Assembly (NCBI RefSeq): GCF_022788655.1
Contig: NZ_CP084955.1
Location: 62,001-126,000 of the forward strand
Length of the DNA stretch: 64,000 nt
Direction of reading: 5' to 3'
Origin: Sulfitobacter indolifex
GTDB taxonomy: Bacteria > Pseudomonadota > Alphaproteobacteria > Rhodobacterales > Rhodobacteraceae
Shown here: one piece after another, positions 35,352 through 45,409 of the stretch
Layout of the letters: each line of letters begins with the position of its first letter
How positions within the stretch are numbered: position 1 is the stretch's first letter
Notes under the pieces: generated by a model
What the model saw: the letters and a program-made list of their open reading frames with translations, nothing else
What the model was told of the DNA's origin: nothing
Databases searched by the model: none
Made by a program: the position numbers and the translations under genes

Positions 35352-36770
35352 TCACACCAATTCTCTCCAGAACGACGGAGACAGAAGCACAAAGACTGTC
35401 AGCATCTCTAGCCGACCAGCGTACATGCCAAAGGACAGCAGCCATTTTGCCCCATCGGGTAGCGAGGAGAAGTTGCCTGCCGGGCCTATGATGTTGCCTA
35501 GACCGGGCCCGACATTAGCCACTGCGGTGAGGGCGCCGCTAATCGAGGTCGTCATGTCCAAACCGAATGAGTTAAGGGCCACTGCGAGGCCCATTACTGT
35601 AGCAGCATAGAGGGTGAAGAAGGTCATTACCCCGTTGATAACATCATATTCGACCACCCGTCCCTCGTAGCGAGTTGGAAAAACTCCATGAGGCTGATGA
35701 ATATGCCGCATCTGGGCGTATACGCTGCGGATCACGACCACCCATCGCATCATTTTTCCGCCTCCCGATGTAGAGCCCGTGCATCCACCCAGGGCCGTGA
35801 GGCATAAAAAGGTAGTCGCTGCAAAGGGTCCCCAAAGCGTATAGTCGGTTGTCGCAAATCCTGTGGTGGTTACAACCGAGACGACATTGAAAGCCACCAG
35901 CCGCAGGGTCTCAAGAAGCGGTGTGGGTGTTGTAATGACACGCCATAGTGTCAGGATGAAAATCGCCGATGACAGAGAGATGAGCAGGGCGCGAATCTGT
36001 TCGCTACGGAAGGCGCCCCTTGTCAGCACGCGGATATACCACGCGAACGGCAGGGCCGCTGTCAGCATAAAAAACGTTCCCATCCATTGCAGGTAAGCGC
36101 TTTCGAAAAGGCCGAATGAGGAATCTGAGGTAGAGTAGCCGCCGGATGATACGGTCGTGAAGGCGTGTACGAGCGCTTCAAATCCGGTCATGCCGCCGGA
36201 AAGGTAGGCGATGGCGCAAATGAAGGTCAGGGCAAGATAAATCCAGACCGTTGCTGAAGCAAACCGAGCGGCACTGGCGAGTGCCTTCTCCCCTTTTTCT
36301 GAGCTTTCTGTTTGATAAAGCTGCATGCCACCAACGCGCATGATTGGCAGCAGAGCTATGCCTGCGACAATGAAACCGACCCCGCCGATCCATTGAAGCA
36401 GTGCCCGCCAAAGCAAGATGCCGTGATCCGTGTTGTCGAGACCCGTCATTACGGTTGAGCCGGTGGTGGTAATCCCCGACATGGATTCAAAGAACGCGTC
36501 GGAAAAAGACAGCCCCCAAAGCCACAGAGGAAGGCCCCCTGCCAAAGCCGCGACGAACCATGCGCTGCCGGTGAGAAGGAAGGAATGCCGACGGTCCAAT
36601 CCTGGGCTGCGACCCATAGCGCTGACACAAACACCACCCCCAATGGACATGGTGATCAACGCTGCCTCGAAGAATACCACCCGCGTTGCGGGGAAGATGA
36701 GCGCATCGAAGGCCATTAGAACGCCAAGGCCGAGCAAAAGTAGGCCGTTGATGAATACCACGATTGCCAT
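35352..36770 (-). CDS. trkH: TrkH-family potassium uptake channel
   Basis: The 472-residue membrane protein is the K+-translocating subunit of a Trk/Ktr system, with four repeats of helix-pore-helix. Filter-type motifs are visible: SGITTTGSTVMTGLD, FTTVSSGGYSTSDSS, VSVVTTTGFATTDY and the last one SGALTAVANVGPGLGNI. Length is normal. It follows kdpE by 6 bases in a kdpD-kdpE-trkH order. No trkA/ktrA subunit is adjacent, so the gating subunit must come from elsewhere. Confidence 0.93.
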   Translation of the reverse strand: MAIVVFINGLLLLGLGVLMAFDALIFPATRVVFFEAALITMSIGGGVCVSAMGRSPGLDRRHSFLLTGSAWFVAALAGGLPLWLWGLSFSDAFFESMSGITTTGSTVMTGLDNTDHGILLWRALLQWIGGVGFIVAGIALLPIMRVGGMQLYQTESSEKGEKALASAARFASATVWIYLALTFICAIAYLSGGMTGFEALVHAFTTVSSGGYSTSDSSFGLFESAYLQWMGTFFMLTAALPFAWYIRVLTRGAFRSEQIRALLISLSSAIFILTLWRVITTPTPLLETLRLVAFNVVSVVTTTGFATTDYTLWGPFAATTFLCLTALGGCTGSTSGGGKMMRWVVVIRSVYAQMRHIHQPHGVFPTRYEGRVVEYDVINGVMTFFTLYAATVMGLAVALNSFGLDMTTSISGALTAVANVGPGLGNIIGPAGNFSSLPDGAKWLLSFGMYAGRLEMLTVFVLLSPSFWRELV

Positions 36771-36776
36771 GCCGCC

Positions 36777-37457
36777 CTAGCTCTCGCGGAACCGGTAGCC
36801 GATGCCGGGCTCGGTAAATATCCAGACGGGGTCCGTCGCTTCGTCGCCAAGTTTGGTGCGCAGCTGCCGGATAAATACCCGTAGATACTGGCTGTCTTCG
36901 GCGTGAGCCGCGCCCCAGACCTTTTCGAGCGCCATGCGCTGTGTCACCAGCCGACCGGGATGGGAGGCAAGAAGCCAGAGCAATTGAAACTCTTTGGGCG
37001 TCAAACTGAGGGCCTGGGTGTCCAAATGTGCTGAATGTGCAGCGACATCTAGAATAAGTCCGCCAATCTCAATCCGGGAAATGTCCTGCTGTTCGGTGCC
37101 ACGGTCCCGAAGCAAGGCGCGCAACCGCGCAAGCAATTCGCGCGTACCAAAGGGTTTCGCCACATAGTCCTGCGCCCCAAGGTCGAGCGCTGCCACTTTT
37201 TCAGTCTCATCGGCGCGCACTGACAGAACAAGAACCGGCAGATTTGACCAAGTACGAATGTCTCGTAGCACATCTTTTCCGTCCCGATCCGGCAGCCCAA
37301 GATCAAGAACCAGCAGATCCGGCGCACCTGTGGCGGCCTGCACGATAGCCTCCCGGCCGGTTGCGGCCTCAAGAACAGTATGCCCCTCGGATTCCAGCGC
37401 GATCCGCAAAAAGCGTCGGATCTGATCTTCGTCGTCAATAACAAGAATACGGGCCAT
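36777..37457 (-). CDS. kdpE: KdpE-type OmpR-family response regulator
   Basis: The 226-residue regulator has an intact receiver (acidic DDED near residue 8, phosphoacceptor Asp in LLVLDLGLPDRDGK, Lys in VAKPFGTRELLAR) and a winged-helix output domain (LTPKEFQLLWLLASHPGRLVTQRMALEKVWG, SQYLRVFIRQLRTKLG). It overlaps the sensor gene by one base. In most bacteria KdpDE controls kdpFABC; here the adjacent target is trkH. Confidence 0.93.
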   Translation of the reverse strand: MARILVIDDEDQIRRFLRIALESEGHTVLEAATGREAIVQAATGAPDLLVLDLGLPDRDGKDVLRDIRTWSNLPVLVLSVRADETEKVAALDLGAQDYVAKPFGTRELLARLRALLRDRGTEQQDISRIEIGGLILDVAAHSAHLDTQALSLTPKEFQLLWLLASHPGRLVTQRMALEKVWGAAHAEDSQYLRVFIRQLRTKLGDEATDPVWIFTEPGIGYRFRES

Positions 37458-39028
37458 CAGACCCCCTGACCGGCGATCGGCAGGCGAAAGACGATTGTCG
37501 TCCCGCTTTCGTCTGGGTTGGTTGCCTGAACATAGATGTCACCGCCATGCGCATCGACGATGCCGCGCGCGATCGCGAGGCCAAGGCCCGTCCCGGCGCG
37601 CTGCGTATCGCCCGCCGTCACGCGGTAAAACATCTCAAAAACGTCGCTGCGTGCCTGCGCCGGTATGCCAGGCCCCTGATCACTGATTGCAAGTTTCAAC
37701 CAAGTGCTTTCCGCGTGCCCGGATAACAAAATTTCAGAATTATCCGGTGCATACTTGGCGGCATTGTCCAGCACATTGACCAAGAGCTGTTCGATCAGGA
37801 TGGGATCAACATCAATTAACGGCATGCTGTCGGGCAGGCTTAGTACAATCTTGTAGGGGGCGAGATTACTGCGGAGCCGCCGCCGGGCATTTCCGATAAT
37901 CTCGAGCAAATCGGAGGCCACGCATCGAGGCCGAAGCGCTCCATGGCTCAGACGTGTCATGTCCAGAAGGTTCTGCACATAGCGGTCCAGACGCTCGCCT
38001 TCCTCCCGGATCGTCTCGGCCAAGTCTTGGCGCATTGGTTCAGTGTAGCGGTCGCCCCCTTCTGCTAAAGTAGATGCAGCACCGATAATGCTGACCAAAG
38101 GCGTTCGCAGATCATGGCTGACTGATGATAAAAGTGCCGAGCGCAATTTTTCAGTTTCCGTCGCGAGGCGGGCAGCTTCGAGCGTTTCCGTGAGATCAGT
38201 ACGTTCAAAAGCCAATGCCAACTGGCTTGCAAAAGCTTCCAGCAGACGTCGATCATCGCGTTCGATGGCTCTAGACCGAATACCAAGCGCAGCCAATGTT
38301 TCTTCGCCAGCACGCACAGGTAAGATCAACCACTCGGGGGAAATTGCTGAATTGCTGGCGACAATGACAGGCTCCCCAGAGGCAATCGTTCGGCCGCAGG
38401 CCTCTTTGATACCCTCGTTCTCAACCGCTAATGCCGGGCTGTAAGCAATCTTTTCGACAGCATCTGCAAAAGTGCGAAACAGCGCCACCTCCACGCCCAT
38501 TGTGGCGGTGACATGATCCACTGCGGCGTGCGCCACAGCCTGCGACGAAGGCGCACGCGCAATCTGCTGAGCGAACTCATGAAGGATCGTGATACGCTCC
38601 ACACTCCCACGTAGCGCCATGGCGCGGGTCCGAAGTCGCGCAGCCAAACTGCCGGTGACAATGGAGGCCAGAAGAAACAAGCCAAGGGTTACCAAATCAG
38701 CTTCTTGTAGGACACGGAATGTGAAGCGTGGCTCAGTGAAGAAGTAATTGTATGCAGCGAACCCAGCAAAGGATGCCAGGATTGAAGGCCCGGGACCGCC
38801 GAACGATGCAACAACAACGACACCAGCCATGAAGACAAGAGTTAACTCGCCAACTGGTAAGGTGGCTTCCAGCACCCTGGCTGCAAACGTGACCATAACC
38901 ATCACTAGACAGGCGCCCAGATAGCTGCGGCTTCCTGCATGCGTCCGTGCACGGTGAAGTCTGAATATCGGCATTTGGCGAGGACGGTTGATTGGGTTTA
39001 CCTCAGAAATCACAGCATCTTGGAGCAT
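37457..39028 (-). CDS. KdpD-like sensor kinase lacking the N-terminal Kdp domain
   Basis: The 523-residue kinase has the DUF4118 four-helix membrane region (YLGACLVMVMVTFAARVLEA to IVTGSLAARLRTRAMALRG), a GAF domain (FAQQIARAPSSQAVAHAAVDHV), a HisKA H-box SSVSHDLRTPLVSIIGAA and a HATPase with VNVLDNAAKYAP and SDQGPGIPAQ. Classical KdpD (~900 residues) begins with a KdpD/Usp region that is missing here. A shorter start at MPIFRLHRARTHAG is equally possible. It probably senses potassium or turgor for KdpE and trkH. Confidence 0.88.
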   Translation of the reverse strand: MLQDAVISEVNPINRPRQMPIFRLHRARTHAGSRSYLGACLVMVMVTFAARVLEATLPVGELTLVFMAGVVVVASFGGPGPSILASFAGFAAYNYFFTEPRFTFRVLQEADLVTLGLFLLASIVTGSLAARLRTRAMALRGSVERITILHEFAQQIARAPSSQAVAHAAVDHVTATMGVEVALFRTFADAVEKIAYSPALAVENEGIKEACGRTIASGEPVIVASNSAISPEWLILPVRAGEETLAALGIRSRAIERDDRRLLEAFASQLALAFERTDLTETLEAARLATETEKLRSALLSSVSHDLRTPLVSIIGAASTLAEGGDRYTEPMRQDLAETIREEGERLDRYVQNLLDMTRLSHGALRPRCVASDLLEIIGNARRRLRSNLAPYKIVLSLPDSMPLIDVDPILIEQLLVNVLDNAAKYAPDNSEILLSGHAESTWLKLAISDQGPGIPAQARSDVFEMFYRVTAGDTQRAGTGLGLAIARGIVDAHGGDIYVQATNPDESGTTIVFRLPIAGQGV

Positions 39029-39469
39029 TCAGCGCTACTTTTGCATCGAGAGCACGTAAAGACGCTATGCTTGTTTTCACTAGCTCGTATAAAAAAAGCA
39101 TAAAAGTTAGGGCTGCGCGTTGATTAGGAGCGATCGCTGGAGTTGCAGACAGAAGCAGTGATTTCTGGCGATAGTTATCGGTTTTCTCAAGAGCCGCCTT
39201 GGGTCCCCGTTGGACGTGAGCTTCAATGGGGACAAGCATGCTGGAGCAGCAATACGAGGTCTAGTTGAGCACGATCAATGATAAGGAATTCAATCCGTTA
39301 AGAACGGAGATTTCCAACTAGGTAGGCCAATGTCTTGGGTGGGTGAAAGCAGATTACGGCTAAGTGAAGAGAGGGGCAGTCAGGAGCGATTTACGTGTTT
39401 CTAGTGGATCGCGCCCTAGATGCCCGGAGGCCTGAACTTAAGAGCCGCATGCAATGACAGAAAAATTTA
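39029..39469. other. no supported gene
   Basis: The gap between the kdpD-like gene and the truncated pilus-type gene shows no ribosome site or family motif on either strand. It may hold the promoter of the kdpD-kdpE-trkH operon. Confidence 0.4.
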
Positions 39470-40533
39470 TTAATTTACCATTCTGAAGTATGGAGCTCGA
39501 TACGCATTCTCCATGCCAGAGTTCCGGCAAAAGCCCATATCCATGTTGCTTGTTCCGTCAATTTGGCCGTAGGAAATGAACGATGCCCCCTTAACTCCAT
39601 CTGCATTAGCAGAAAAGGTAATGTCCCCCATCGCCAAGACTTGTCCATTGTAGACGCTCAGAGAGGAGGCGACCTTGAAACCTCCGAGGGTCATCAGCGA
39701 AGCACCGCCACCTTCTGTGCAATCATCATCACGGCCAATCTGTAAGCCTTGAGGGGAGTTTAAGGATGTTGCTCCCTCATGAGTTGTTGCGATCACCACA
39801 TCTTCCAAGACAACACCATTAGAAAACTTGATCTCGCAATCGGAAATGAAAACAAATTCACTGTAGAGACCAGCGTCCATGGTGATAGAGCCAGAACCAC
39901 CACAAATCATACGATTCACTGCATTTTGTTTGAAGTGATAAGAGTTCAGTGAGTTGGTGTTTCCCTTCGGTTCTGGTTCCCCTGGCGGGAGACCGGGGAA
40001 TTCTCTTAGATCGATGTCGTAGTAATAGCTAGGGCTGACATACGGCGGCAGATGCTCAGCTTCTGCCGTCCAGAAGCTATCGATGATATCAGGCAATTGA
40101 TTGAGCAACCGCAGACGGTACTTTCCGTTCCGAAGAGCAGTTTGCAGGCCGTCGTTCTTTTCGAAACCAGATCTTGGGATGTCGAGGTCATCGATGTTCG
40201 GCATCGATACAACAGTTCCTGGTTCAAAATAGTTGTTATGATTCATGCTGACGTATTCATTTGAATGAATGCAAAAGCCATTTGAGAAATTGTTGTTTGA
40301 TTGGACATCCACTACGCCCTCGGCAACGAAACCTTCGGTAAAGCAGCCTGGATAATATGTAGAATAAACTGACTCGACTCTGACATCGAATGTATCGCGG
40401 CCGACTAGGCGGAGTAGAAAGTTGCGCGAGGCATTATCCCGGGCCTCCTCCATCATTGCGTGAACTTGCACCGCAGACCTAGAATTTGGATCTAGAACGA
40501 AGCTCTGTTCCGCAAAATCCCATTTCCCAAAAC
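39470..40533 (-). pseudogene. possible TadG-like pilus protein, cut off by IS6
   Basis: The frame continues without a stop from the IS6 boundary (WDFAEQSFVLDPNSRSAVQ) through VHAMMEEARDNASRNFLLRL, a middle with FCIHSNEYVSMNHNNYFEPGTVVSMP and a C-terminal beta-rich part (MTLGGFKVASSLSVYNGQVLAMGDITFSANADGVKGASFISYGQIDG). This looks like the C-terminal part of a Tad-pilus TadE/TadG-like surface protein of Rhodobacterales, but the identification is tentative. The N-terminus is lost at the IS6 element. Confidence 0.45.
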
Positions 40534-41340
40534 GGTATTGCCAAGTTGTTGACGCGGTTAGCTAAAGGTATGTGGACCCCATGAATATTCCAATTGATTT
40601 GCCACGCCTGAAGGGCTTTCGTTATCCTCGTGAGATTATTGCTTACGCTGTTTGGGCATACCATCGGTTAGCTCTGAGCACGGCTGATGTTGAAGACCTG
40701 TTGGCCGCGCGGAGCGTGATTGTCAGCCGAGAAGCGATCCGACTTTGGGTCAATCGCTTGGTCAACACTTTGCAAATTGCATTCGCCGGGACCGACCACG
40801 GCCGAACAACAAGTGGCACATGGATGAAGTAGTGATCACGATCCGTGGCAAGAAGCATTGGCTGTGGCGTGCAATCGACGCGGATGGAGACGTCCTCGAT
40901 ATTCTCGTGCAAACACGCCGCAACGCCAAATCAGCAAAGCGCTTTTTACAAAGATTAGTTTCACAGTTTGGCGAGCCGAGGGTGGTCATAACTGACAAGT
41001 TGCGTAGCTATCTTAAGCCGGTCAAAACACTGACCCCGAACGCTGACCATCGCGCGCACAAGGGCTTAAACAACGCGATCGAAGTGTCGCACCGGCCGAC
41101 ACGTAAACGAGAGAAGATCTTCGGCAAATTCAAATCCCACCGGCAGGCCCATAGGTTTTTGGCCGCACATGACCAGATCAACTTGCTCTTCCGTCCCCGC
41201 CGCTATCAACTGAATGCAACTTCATACCGCCACGCCCGCTCCGATGCTTTCAGCCTTTGGGCAGATTACACCGCAGAAATGGTGGCATGATCCTGCCTTT
41301 GCCAAGCTTCGCATGCTGATGCCAACAACTTGGCATTACC
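40534..41340 (+). mobile_element. IS6-family element at a rearrangement junction
   Basis: Inverted ends GGTATTGCCAAGTTGTTG (40534-40551) and GGTAATGCCAAGTTGTTG (inverse, 41323-41340) bound 807 bases. The 8 bases on each side (CCCAAAAC and GATCAGAT) do not match, so this copy is not a simple insertion. It joins two truncated genes, which is typical of IS6-mediated deletion or cointegrate loss. Confidence 0.88.
40581..41290 (+). pseudogene. IS6-family transposase, one-base frameshift
   Basis: The N-terminal part reads IPIDLPRLKGFRYPREIIAYAVWAYHRLALSTADVEDLLAARSVIVSREAIRLWVNR. The rest is in the next frame: GQHFANCIRRDRPRPNNKWHMDEVVITIRGKKHWLWRAIDADGDVLD, with DDE residues in WHMDEV, VITDKLRSY and the HRPTRKREK region. 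A missing T near 40758 (TT instead of TTT, family usually RFGQHF) breaks it. If that base is a sequencing error the transposase is intact. Confidence 0.88.
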
Positions 41341-42483
41341 GATCAGATACAGCAGGCGCTTACATTCGGCTACGGCAGCGGTAAAACCCTCAGTTCTCTG
41401 AGACACTGTCGACAGACTTTCCGGCCCATCGCACACCGGCTTATCGGAATCGAGAAAACGCGCGGCCTCTCCAACAGTAAGATATCGATGCTTTGCAAAT
41501 TCCGGAGGGATATCGGTTTGCCCGATGAATACAGGCGAGAATGGCGCAGAGACCGCCCCCGAAGGTGCGTGCCACAGCATCCTCAATTGGTCTGAGACCG
41601 GATCGACCAATGGAACGATTTGTCCATAACCAGCCGTATCGCCAGTTAGACGTTCGGTGCGCAACGCCCAGACTACATCCTGAAACTCGATTTTTGAGGT
41701 GGTCGAGACTCGATTTTGAAGTTCTTTTTCAATCCAACACGCGCCGGCCCATACCCCCAGTCCATCGCCATAGATAGCATTGAAATCGAAGTCACCTCCC
41801 TTGTACCAGCCCCTCTCTTTCGCGAATTTTACGAGGTCTGTGGAATAGAGATAATCAGGATGGTCCTTGCTATCTACCGGAATTACGCCGATATATCCCG
41901 GCCTACATGCTCTGATAGCATCATCAAGCCTTTCTGCCGCCCACAGCCCCTTGCCGCCAGCCGGCTGGATCATAATCCAAGCTTCATTCGAATCCGCAAT
42001 AATATGCGTATTTCCGCCATAGGTGCTCTCGCCATAATCCTTCATGATCGCGGCAATGATTTCGACCCCTTCTCGCGCAGTCTTGGCTCGTTCCAATACG
42101 AACCCGGCCAAGTCGCTATAACTTGGACCAGTCTGTGCGTCGGGTGTCATCTCGATCAGTTCTTTACGGGACGGAGACCACACACTGCGCACCGCGATCC
42201 CGTATTCGTTTAGCCCACCATTGGTCACCGGCGCAGGCACACCTTTGTAATGGGTATAGCTTACCCGGATATTACGAAAGGTCTGAGACGTTTGAGGGAT
42301 AGAAGACCGAATACCCGGCAAATCTGCCGCGGGGGTTACACCCACTTCCACAACCGCATTCTCTGGATGGCGTTGCCTGGAGAAAATATCGAGCCAGTGG
42401 CTCGATGGTTCGTCGCCGTATCCAGCTAACCAAGCGTGACCGTCCGCGCTGTGATTTTGCCCGATATATATGCAGTAGCTCAA
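41266..42483 (-). pseudogene. C69-family dipeptidase, C-terminus replaced by IS6
   Basis: The protein resembles C69 (secernin-like) dipeptidases, in which an N-terminal Cys is the nucleophile; here Cys4 in MSYCIYIGQNHSADGHAWLAGYGDEPSSHW. Family-like parts include NGGLNEYGIAVRSVWSPSRKEL and GLWAAERLDDAIRACRPGYIGVIPV. The last 23 codons lie inside the IS6 element (after CKRLLYLIG), so the natural C-terminus is gone. It may still fold, as only the tail is affected. Confidence 0.7.
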
Positions 42484-42712
42484 TGGTCCTCCAACGTTCC
42501 AAAAGGAACACTCAAGATGGCAGGCGTTTCTCGGTTACCGGCATAGCCGCGCTGAGTAAAATGGTGATTGAGTACTAACAAAATGATTGACCCTAAACGA
42601 CAATCCTATTGACTGGGCTTCAGCAGAGATCAATCTGAGAAACATTGGCAGGCAACGGCTTACCGACCACCCGCTTTTCGGTTAGTAACGAACGCGCTGC
42701 CAGCGTCGAATT

Positions 42713-42737
42713 GGAACAATGCGTTGCTTCATTTGTT
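42713..42737 (+). promoter_or_regulatory. EcfG-like promoter upstream of the 42845 operon
   Basis: GGAAC (42713-42717), 16 bases, then TGTT (42734-42737), one base off the EcfG -10. It lies 108 bases upstream of the start at 42845. Confidence 0.4.
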
Positions 42738-42844
42738 GTCATTCTAGGTGATCTGTTCACGGAAGTTTTCCGGTTTGCTTGCTTATGTGCGTCGTCGGCA
42801 GCATCGACGATGACCAAACTCGAAATCACGCAGAAAGGCATGTC

Positions 42845-43060
42845 ATGAGTCCGCCGGACGCAAATCTCAAAAAGCAGGAGCGTCGCCACATCGGCCCATT
42901 GATCGGAATGGCCGTGGTGGTGATCTTCGGCATTGGCATCATTGTCTACTGGATGGGTGAGGAAGTCGCCACGGCGCCAGAAGACGAGGGCACCGCAGTT
43001 GAGGCACCCGCCGCAGATAATGGCGCTTCCAGAGATGTGGATCCCGCACCCGCAGAATGA
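42845..43060 (+). CDS. small membrane protein (71 aa)
   Basis: The product has a short charged head (MSPPDANLKKQERRHIG), one transmembrane helix (PLIGMAVVVIFGIGIIVYWM) and an acidic, Ala/Glu/Pro-rich tail. The topology would place the tail in the periplasm. It precedes the DUF2231 gene by 36 bases and is probably in the same operon. Function is unknown. Confidence 0.65.
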   Translation: MSPPDANLKKQERRHIGPLIGMAVVVIFGIGIIVYWMGEEVATAPEDEGTAVEAPAADNGASRDVDPAPAE

Positions 43061-43096
43061 CTGACGCAGCAACTGACAAATGAGGGAATACGCCAA

Positions 43097-43552
43097 ATGG
43101 TTTCTCGGAGCCTTAATACCACAGCCGCCATCATGGGTCGTCCCATACACGCGATGCTTGTCAGCTTCCCCATTGTGTGTTTCACGCTGGCCCTGCTGAC
43201 GGATCTCGCCTATTGGCAAACCGGTATACTGATGTGGCAGCATTTCTCGTCTTGGCTATTGCTGGCCGGTTTGGTGATGGGCGGACTTGCCGCAATCGCG
43301 GGTTGCATCGACCTCATCGGGAGCGCGCGCATCCGTGCGATCTCTTCTGTCTGGGTGCATGCTGCAGGCAATGTCGTGGTTCTCGCACTCGCCTTAGTCA
43401 ACAGCCTTGTACATGCAGGAGATGGCTGGACGGCGGTCGTTCCTTGGGGATTGGCTCTTTCAGCTGCCACGGTTTTAATAATGCTGGTCACAAGCTGGTT
43501 GGGCAGCGGCTTGGTGCACCGACATGGCGTGGGGGTTTCACGCCATGATTGA
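43097..43552 (+). CDS. DUF2231 membrane protein
   Basis: The 151-residue protein has four transmembrane helices in the DUF2231 pattern: the motif GRPIHAMLVSFPIVCFTLALLTDLAYW at the N-terminus carries the conserved His often seen in haem-binding-like membrane proteins, and GWTAVVPWGLALSAATVLIM near the end. Family members are often found beside dehydrogenases. The next gene overlaps its end by 8 bases, so the two are translationally coupled. Confidence 0.85.
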   Translation: MVSRSLNTTAAIMGRPIHAMLVSFPIVCFTLALLTDLAYWQTGILMWQHFSSWLLLAGLVMGGLAAIAGCIDLIGSARIRAISSVWVHAAGNVVVLALALVNSLVHAGDGWTAVVPWGLALSAATVLIMLVTSWLGSGLVHRHGVGVSRHD

Positions 43553-45191
43553 TTGTTCCGCGACTGACCGCATTCCGGGCTCACTTCCGGCCCCGATTAC
43601 ACTGAGAATGGCCTGCTTGGTGATAACTATGGCAGTCACAACTTTGCCAATGTCTGTCACTGCGCAGGAGAGCGGATTTGATGTCTCCAGCCAAATTGGC
43701 CCGAATCCGGTGCTGCCAGAACCACGTATGTCGTTCCTGCCCGATATGAAGCTTGCCGAAGTGGTCGGCTGGCAGGAGGACGAAACGCCGACGGTCCCCG
43801 ACGGGTTCACTGTAACGGTCTATGCAAAGGATCTTGTGAATCCGCGCACGGTCCATACCCTTCCCAACGGCGATGTGCTGGTCGTACAAGGACGAGGCCC
43901 GTCAGGTAAGCCGCTGCTTCGGCCCAAGGACTATATCCGGGGTTGGGTGATGAGCCTTGCCAAGGGCGGAGGAGGAGGGCCGAAGAAGGACAGCAATCTG
44001 ATTACCCTGCTGCGCGACACGGATCGTGATGGCGTTGTGGATGAACGTAGTGATCTGCTGACTGACTTGAATTCTCCTTTCGGAGTGGCTTGGATTGATG
44101 ACACCCTTTATGTCGCGGCCGCCGATGCCATCCTGTCATATCCTTACAAGTTAGGCACGCCAGAGATCACCGAAGAGGCAGAGATTCTCACGCCCTTGCC
44201 CGGCGGGCCGATCAACCACCACTGGACCAAGGACCTAGCCCTAAGCCCTGATGGCACGATGCTTTATGCATCCGTCGGGTCGAATTCCAATGCCGCTGAG
44301 CGCGGCATGGAAGCCGAAAAGGGCCGTGCAGCGATTTGGCAGGTCAATCGGGGGACAGGCGCGAGCAAGATATTCGCTTCCGGCCTGCGCAACCCAAATG
44401 GGCTGACCTTCGAACCTGAAACCGGCACGCTTTGGGCGGTCATCAATGAACGCGACGAATTAGGGCCTAACCTCGTGCCGGATTACATGACGTCGATCAT
44501 TGATGGCGGGTTTTACGGCTGGCCTTGGAGCTATTTTGGCGATCACGTGGATCAACGGGTCTACCCTAGGCGCCCAGACATGGTCGAAAAGGCGCTATCG
44601 CCTGATTACGCCCTGTCGAGCCACGTGGCACCGTTGGGCATGATTTTTTCACAGGGTTCCGCGATGCCTGAGCCATACGCCAACGGTGCGTTTGTCGGTG
44701 AACACGGCAGTTGGAACCGCGATCATTTTAATGGATACAAGGTAAGCTACATTCCCTTCGAGGACGGCAAGCCGGCTGGGAAAGCGGTCGCATTTGTCAC
44801 CGATTTCCTTTCAGGGGAGCAAGCGCGGGGTCGGCCGGTCGGCGTTGGCATTGATGGGACCGGTGCATTACTGGTGGCCGATGATGCTGGCAATACGGTC
44901 TGGCGGATAGCCCCGTCGGACGGCACCGTGACGTCCGAGCCTGTCGGATCGGACGGGCAGCGGCTGCTCGCAGACGCTGGCGCGCAAAATGGCGAAGACC
45001 CTGCACCGGCAACCACGAAGACAGATTCAGAAACCGTAGAGGATCAACAGCAGAAGCCGGAAAACGAAGAGAATGGGAGTGTGGAAGACAGCATCAGCGA
45101 GGGCGGCGCTGCTGACGCTGTGTCGCCTACGCCACTGACAACTGTCCCCGCGGTCAATCCCGATGCGGATCAAAACTCCGGGCAACAATAG
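43545..45191 (+). CDS. PQQ-type sorbosone dehydrogenase-like enzyme
   Basis: The 548-residue secreted protein begins with a signal segment (about residues 15-42) and a six-bladed beta-propeller typical of sorbosone/glucose dehydrogenases: VPDGFTVTVYAKDLVNPRTVHTLPNGDVLV, then LNSPFGVAWIDDTLYVAA, INHHWTKDLALSPDGTMLYASVGS, ASGLRNPNGLTFEPETGTLWAVINERDELG and FVGEHGSWNRDHFNGYKV. The His/Arg/Asp-rich active face is preserved. A Glu/Gln-rich C-terminal tail (~80 residues) is extra. The substrate cannot be predicted; it likely oxidises a sugar or aldehyde in the periplasm and uses the membrane protein upstream. Confidence 0.88.
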   Translation: MIDCSATDRIPGSLPAPITLRMACLVITMAVTTLPMSVTAQESGFDVSSQIGPNPVLPEPRMSFLPDMKLAEVVGWQEDETPTVPDGFTVTVYAKDLVNPRTVHTLPNGDVLVVQGRGPSGKPLLRPKDYIRGWVMSLAKGGGGGPKKDSNLITLLRDTDRDGVVDERSDLLTDLNSPFGVAWIDDTLYVAAADAILSYPYKLGTPEITEEAEILTPLPGGPINHHWTKDLALSPDGTMLYASVGSNSNAAERGMEAEKGRAAIWQVNRGTGASKIFASGLRNPNGLTFEPETGTLWAVINERDELGPNLVPDYMTSIIDGGFYGWPWSYFGDHVDQRVYPRRPDMVEKALSPDYALSSHVAPLGMIFSQGSAMPEPYANGAFVGEHGSWNRDHFNGYKVSYIPFEDGKPAGKAVAFVTDFLSGEQARGRPVGVGIDGTGALLVADDAGNTVWRIAPSDGTVTSEPVGSDGQRLLADAGAQNGEDPAPATTKTDSETVEDQQQKPENEENGSVEDSISEGGAADAVSPTPLTTVPAVNPDADQNSGQQ

Positions 45192-45409
45192 GGAGATTGG
45201 TCTTAGCCGACGCCGCCTAAAGGTACTGGGCTCACTTCTGGTGACCTTACCCCAAGTTTACATGGCGCCGGACCCAAAAACCTTAGGACCCTTTAAGCTC
45301 TAATCACCAAGATAGAGATCCAGTGGAAACCGCGGAAATCGGACCATGCCGTCAGGTGCTGTCTGGTGTCTGGTAAACCCGTATCGACAACTTGACATTG
45401 CCCCCCCAT

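Noticed and set aside
42620..43243. 207-codon minus-strand frame rich in His and Cys
   Set aside because: It lies opposite the small membrane protein and the DUF2231 gene, both with family or topology support, and has no motif of its own.
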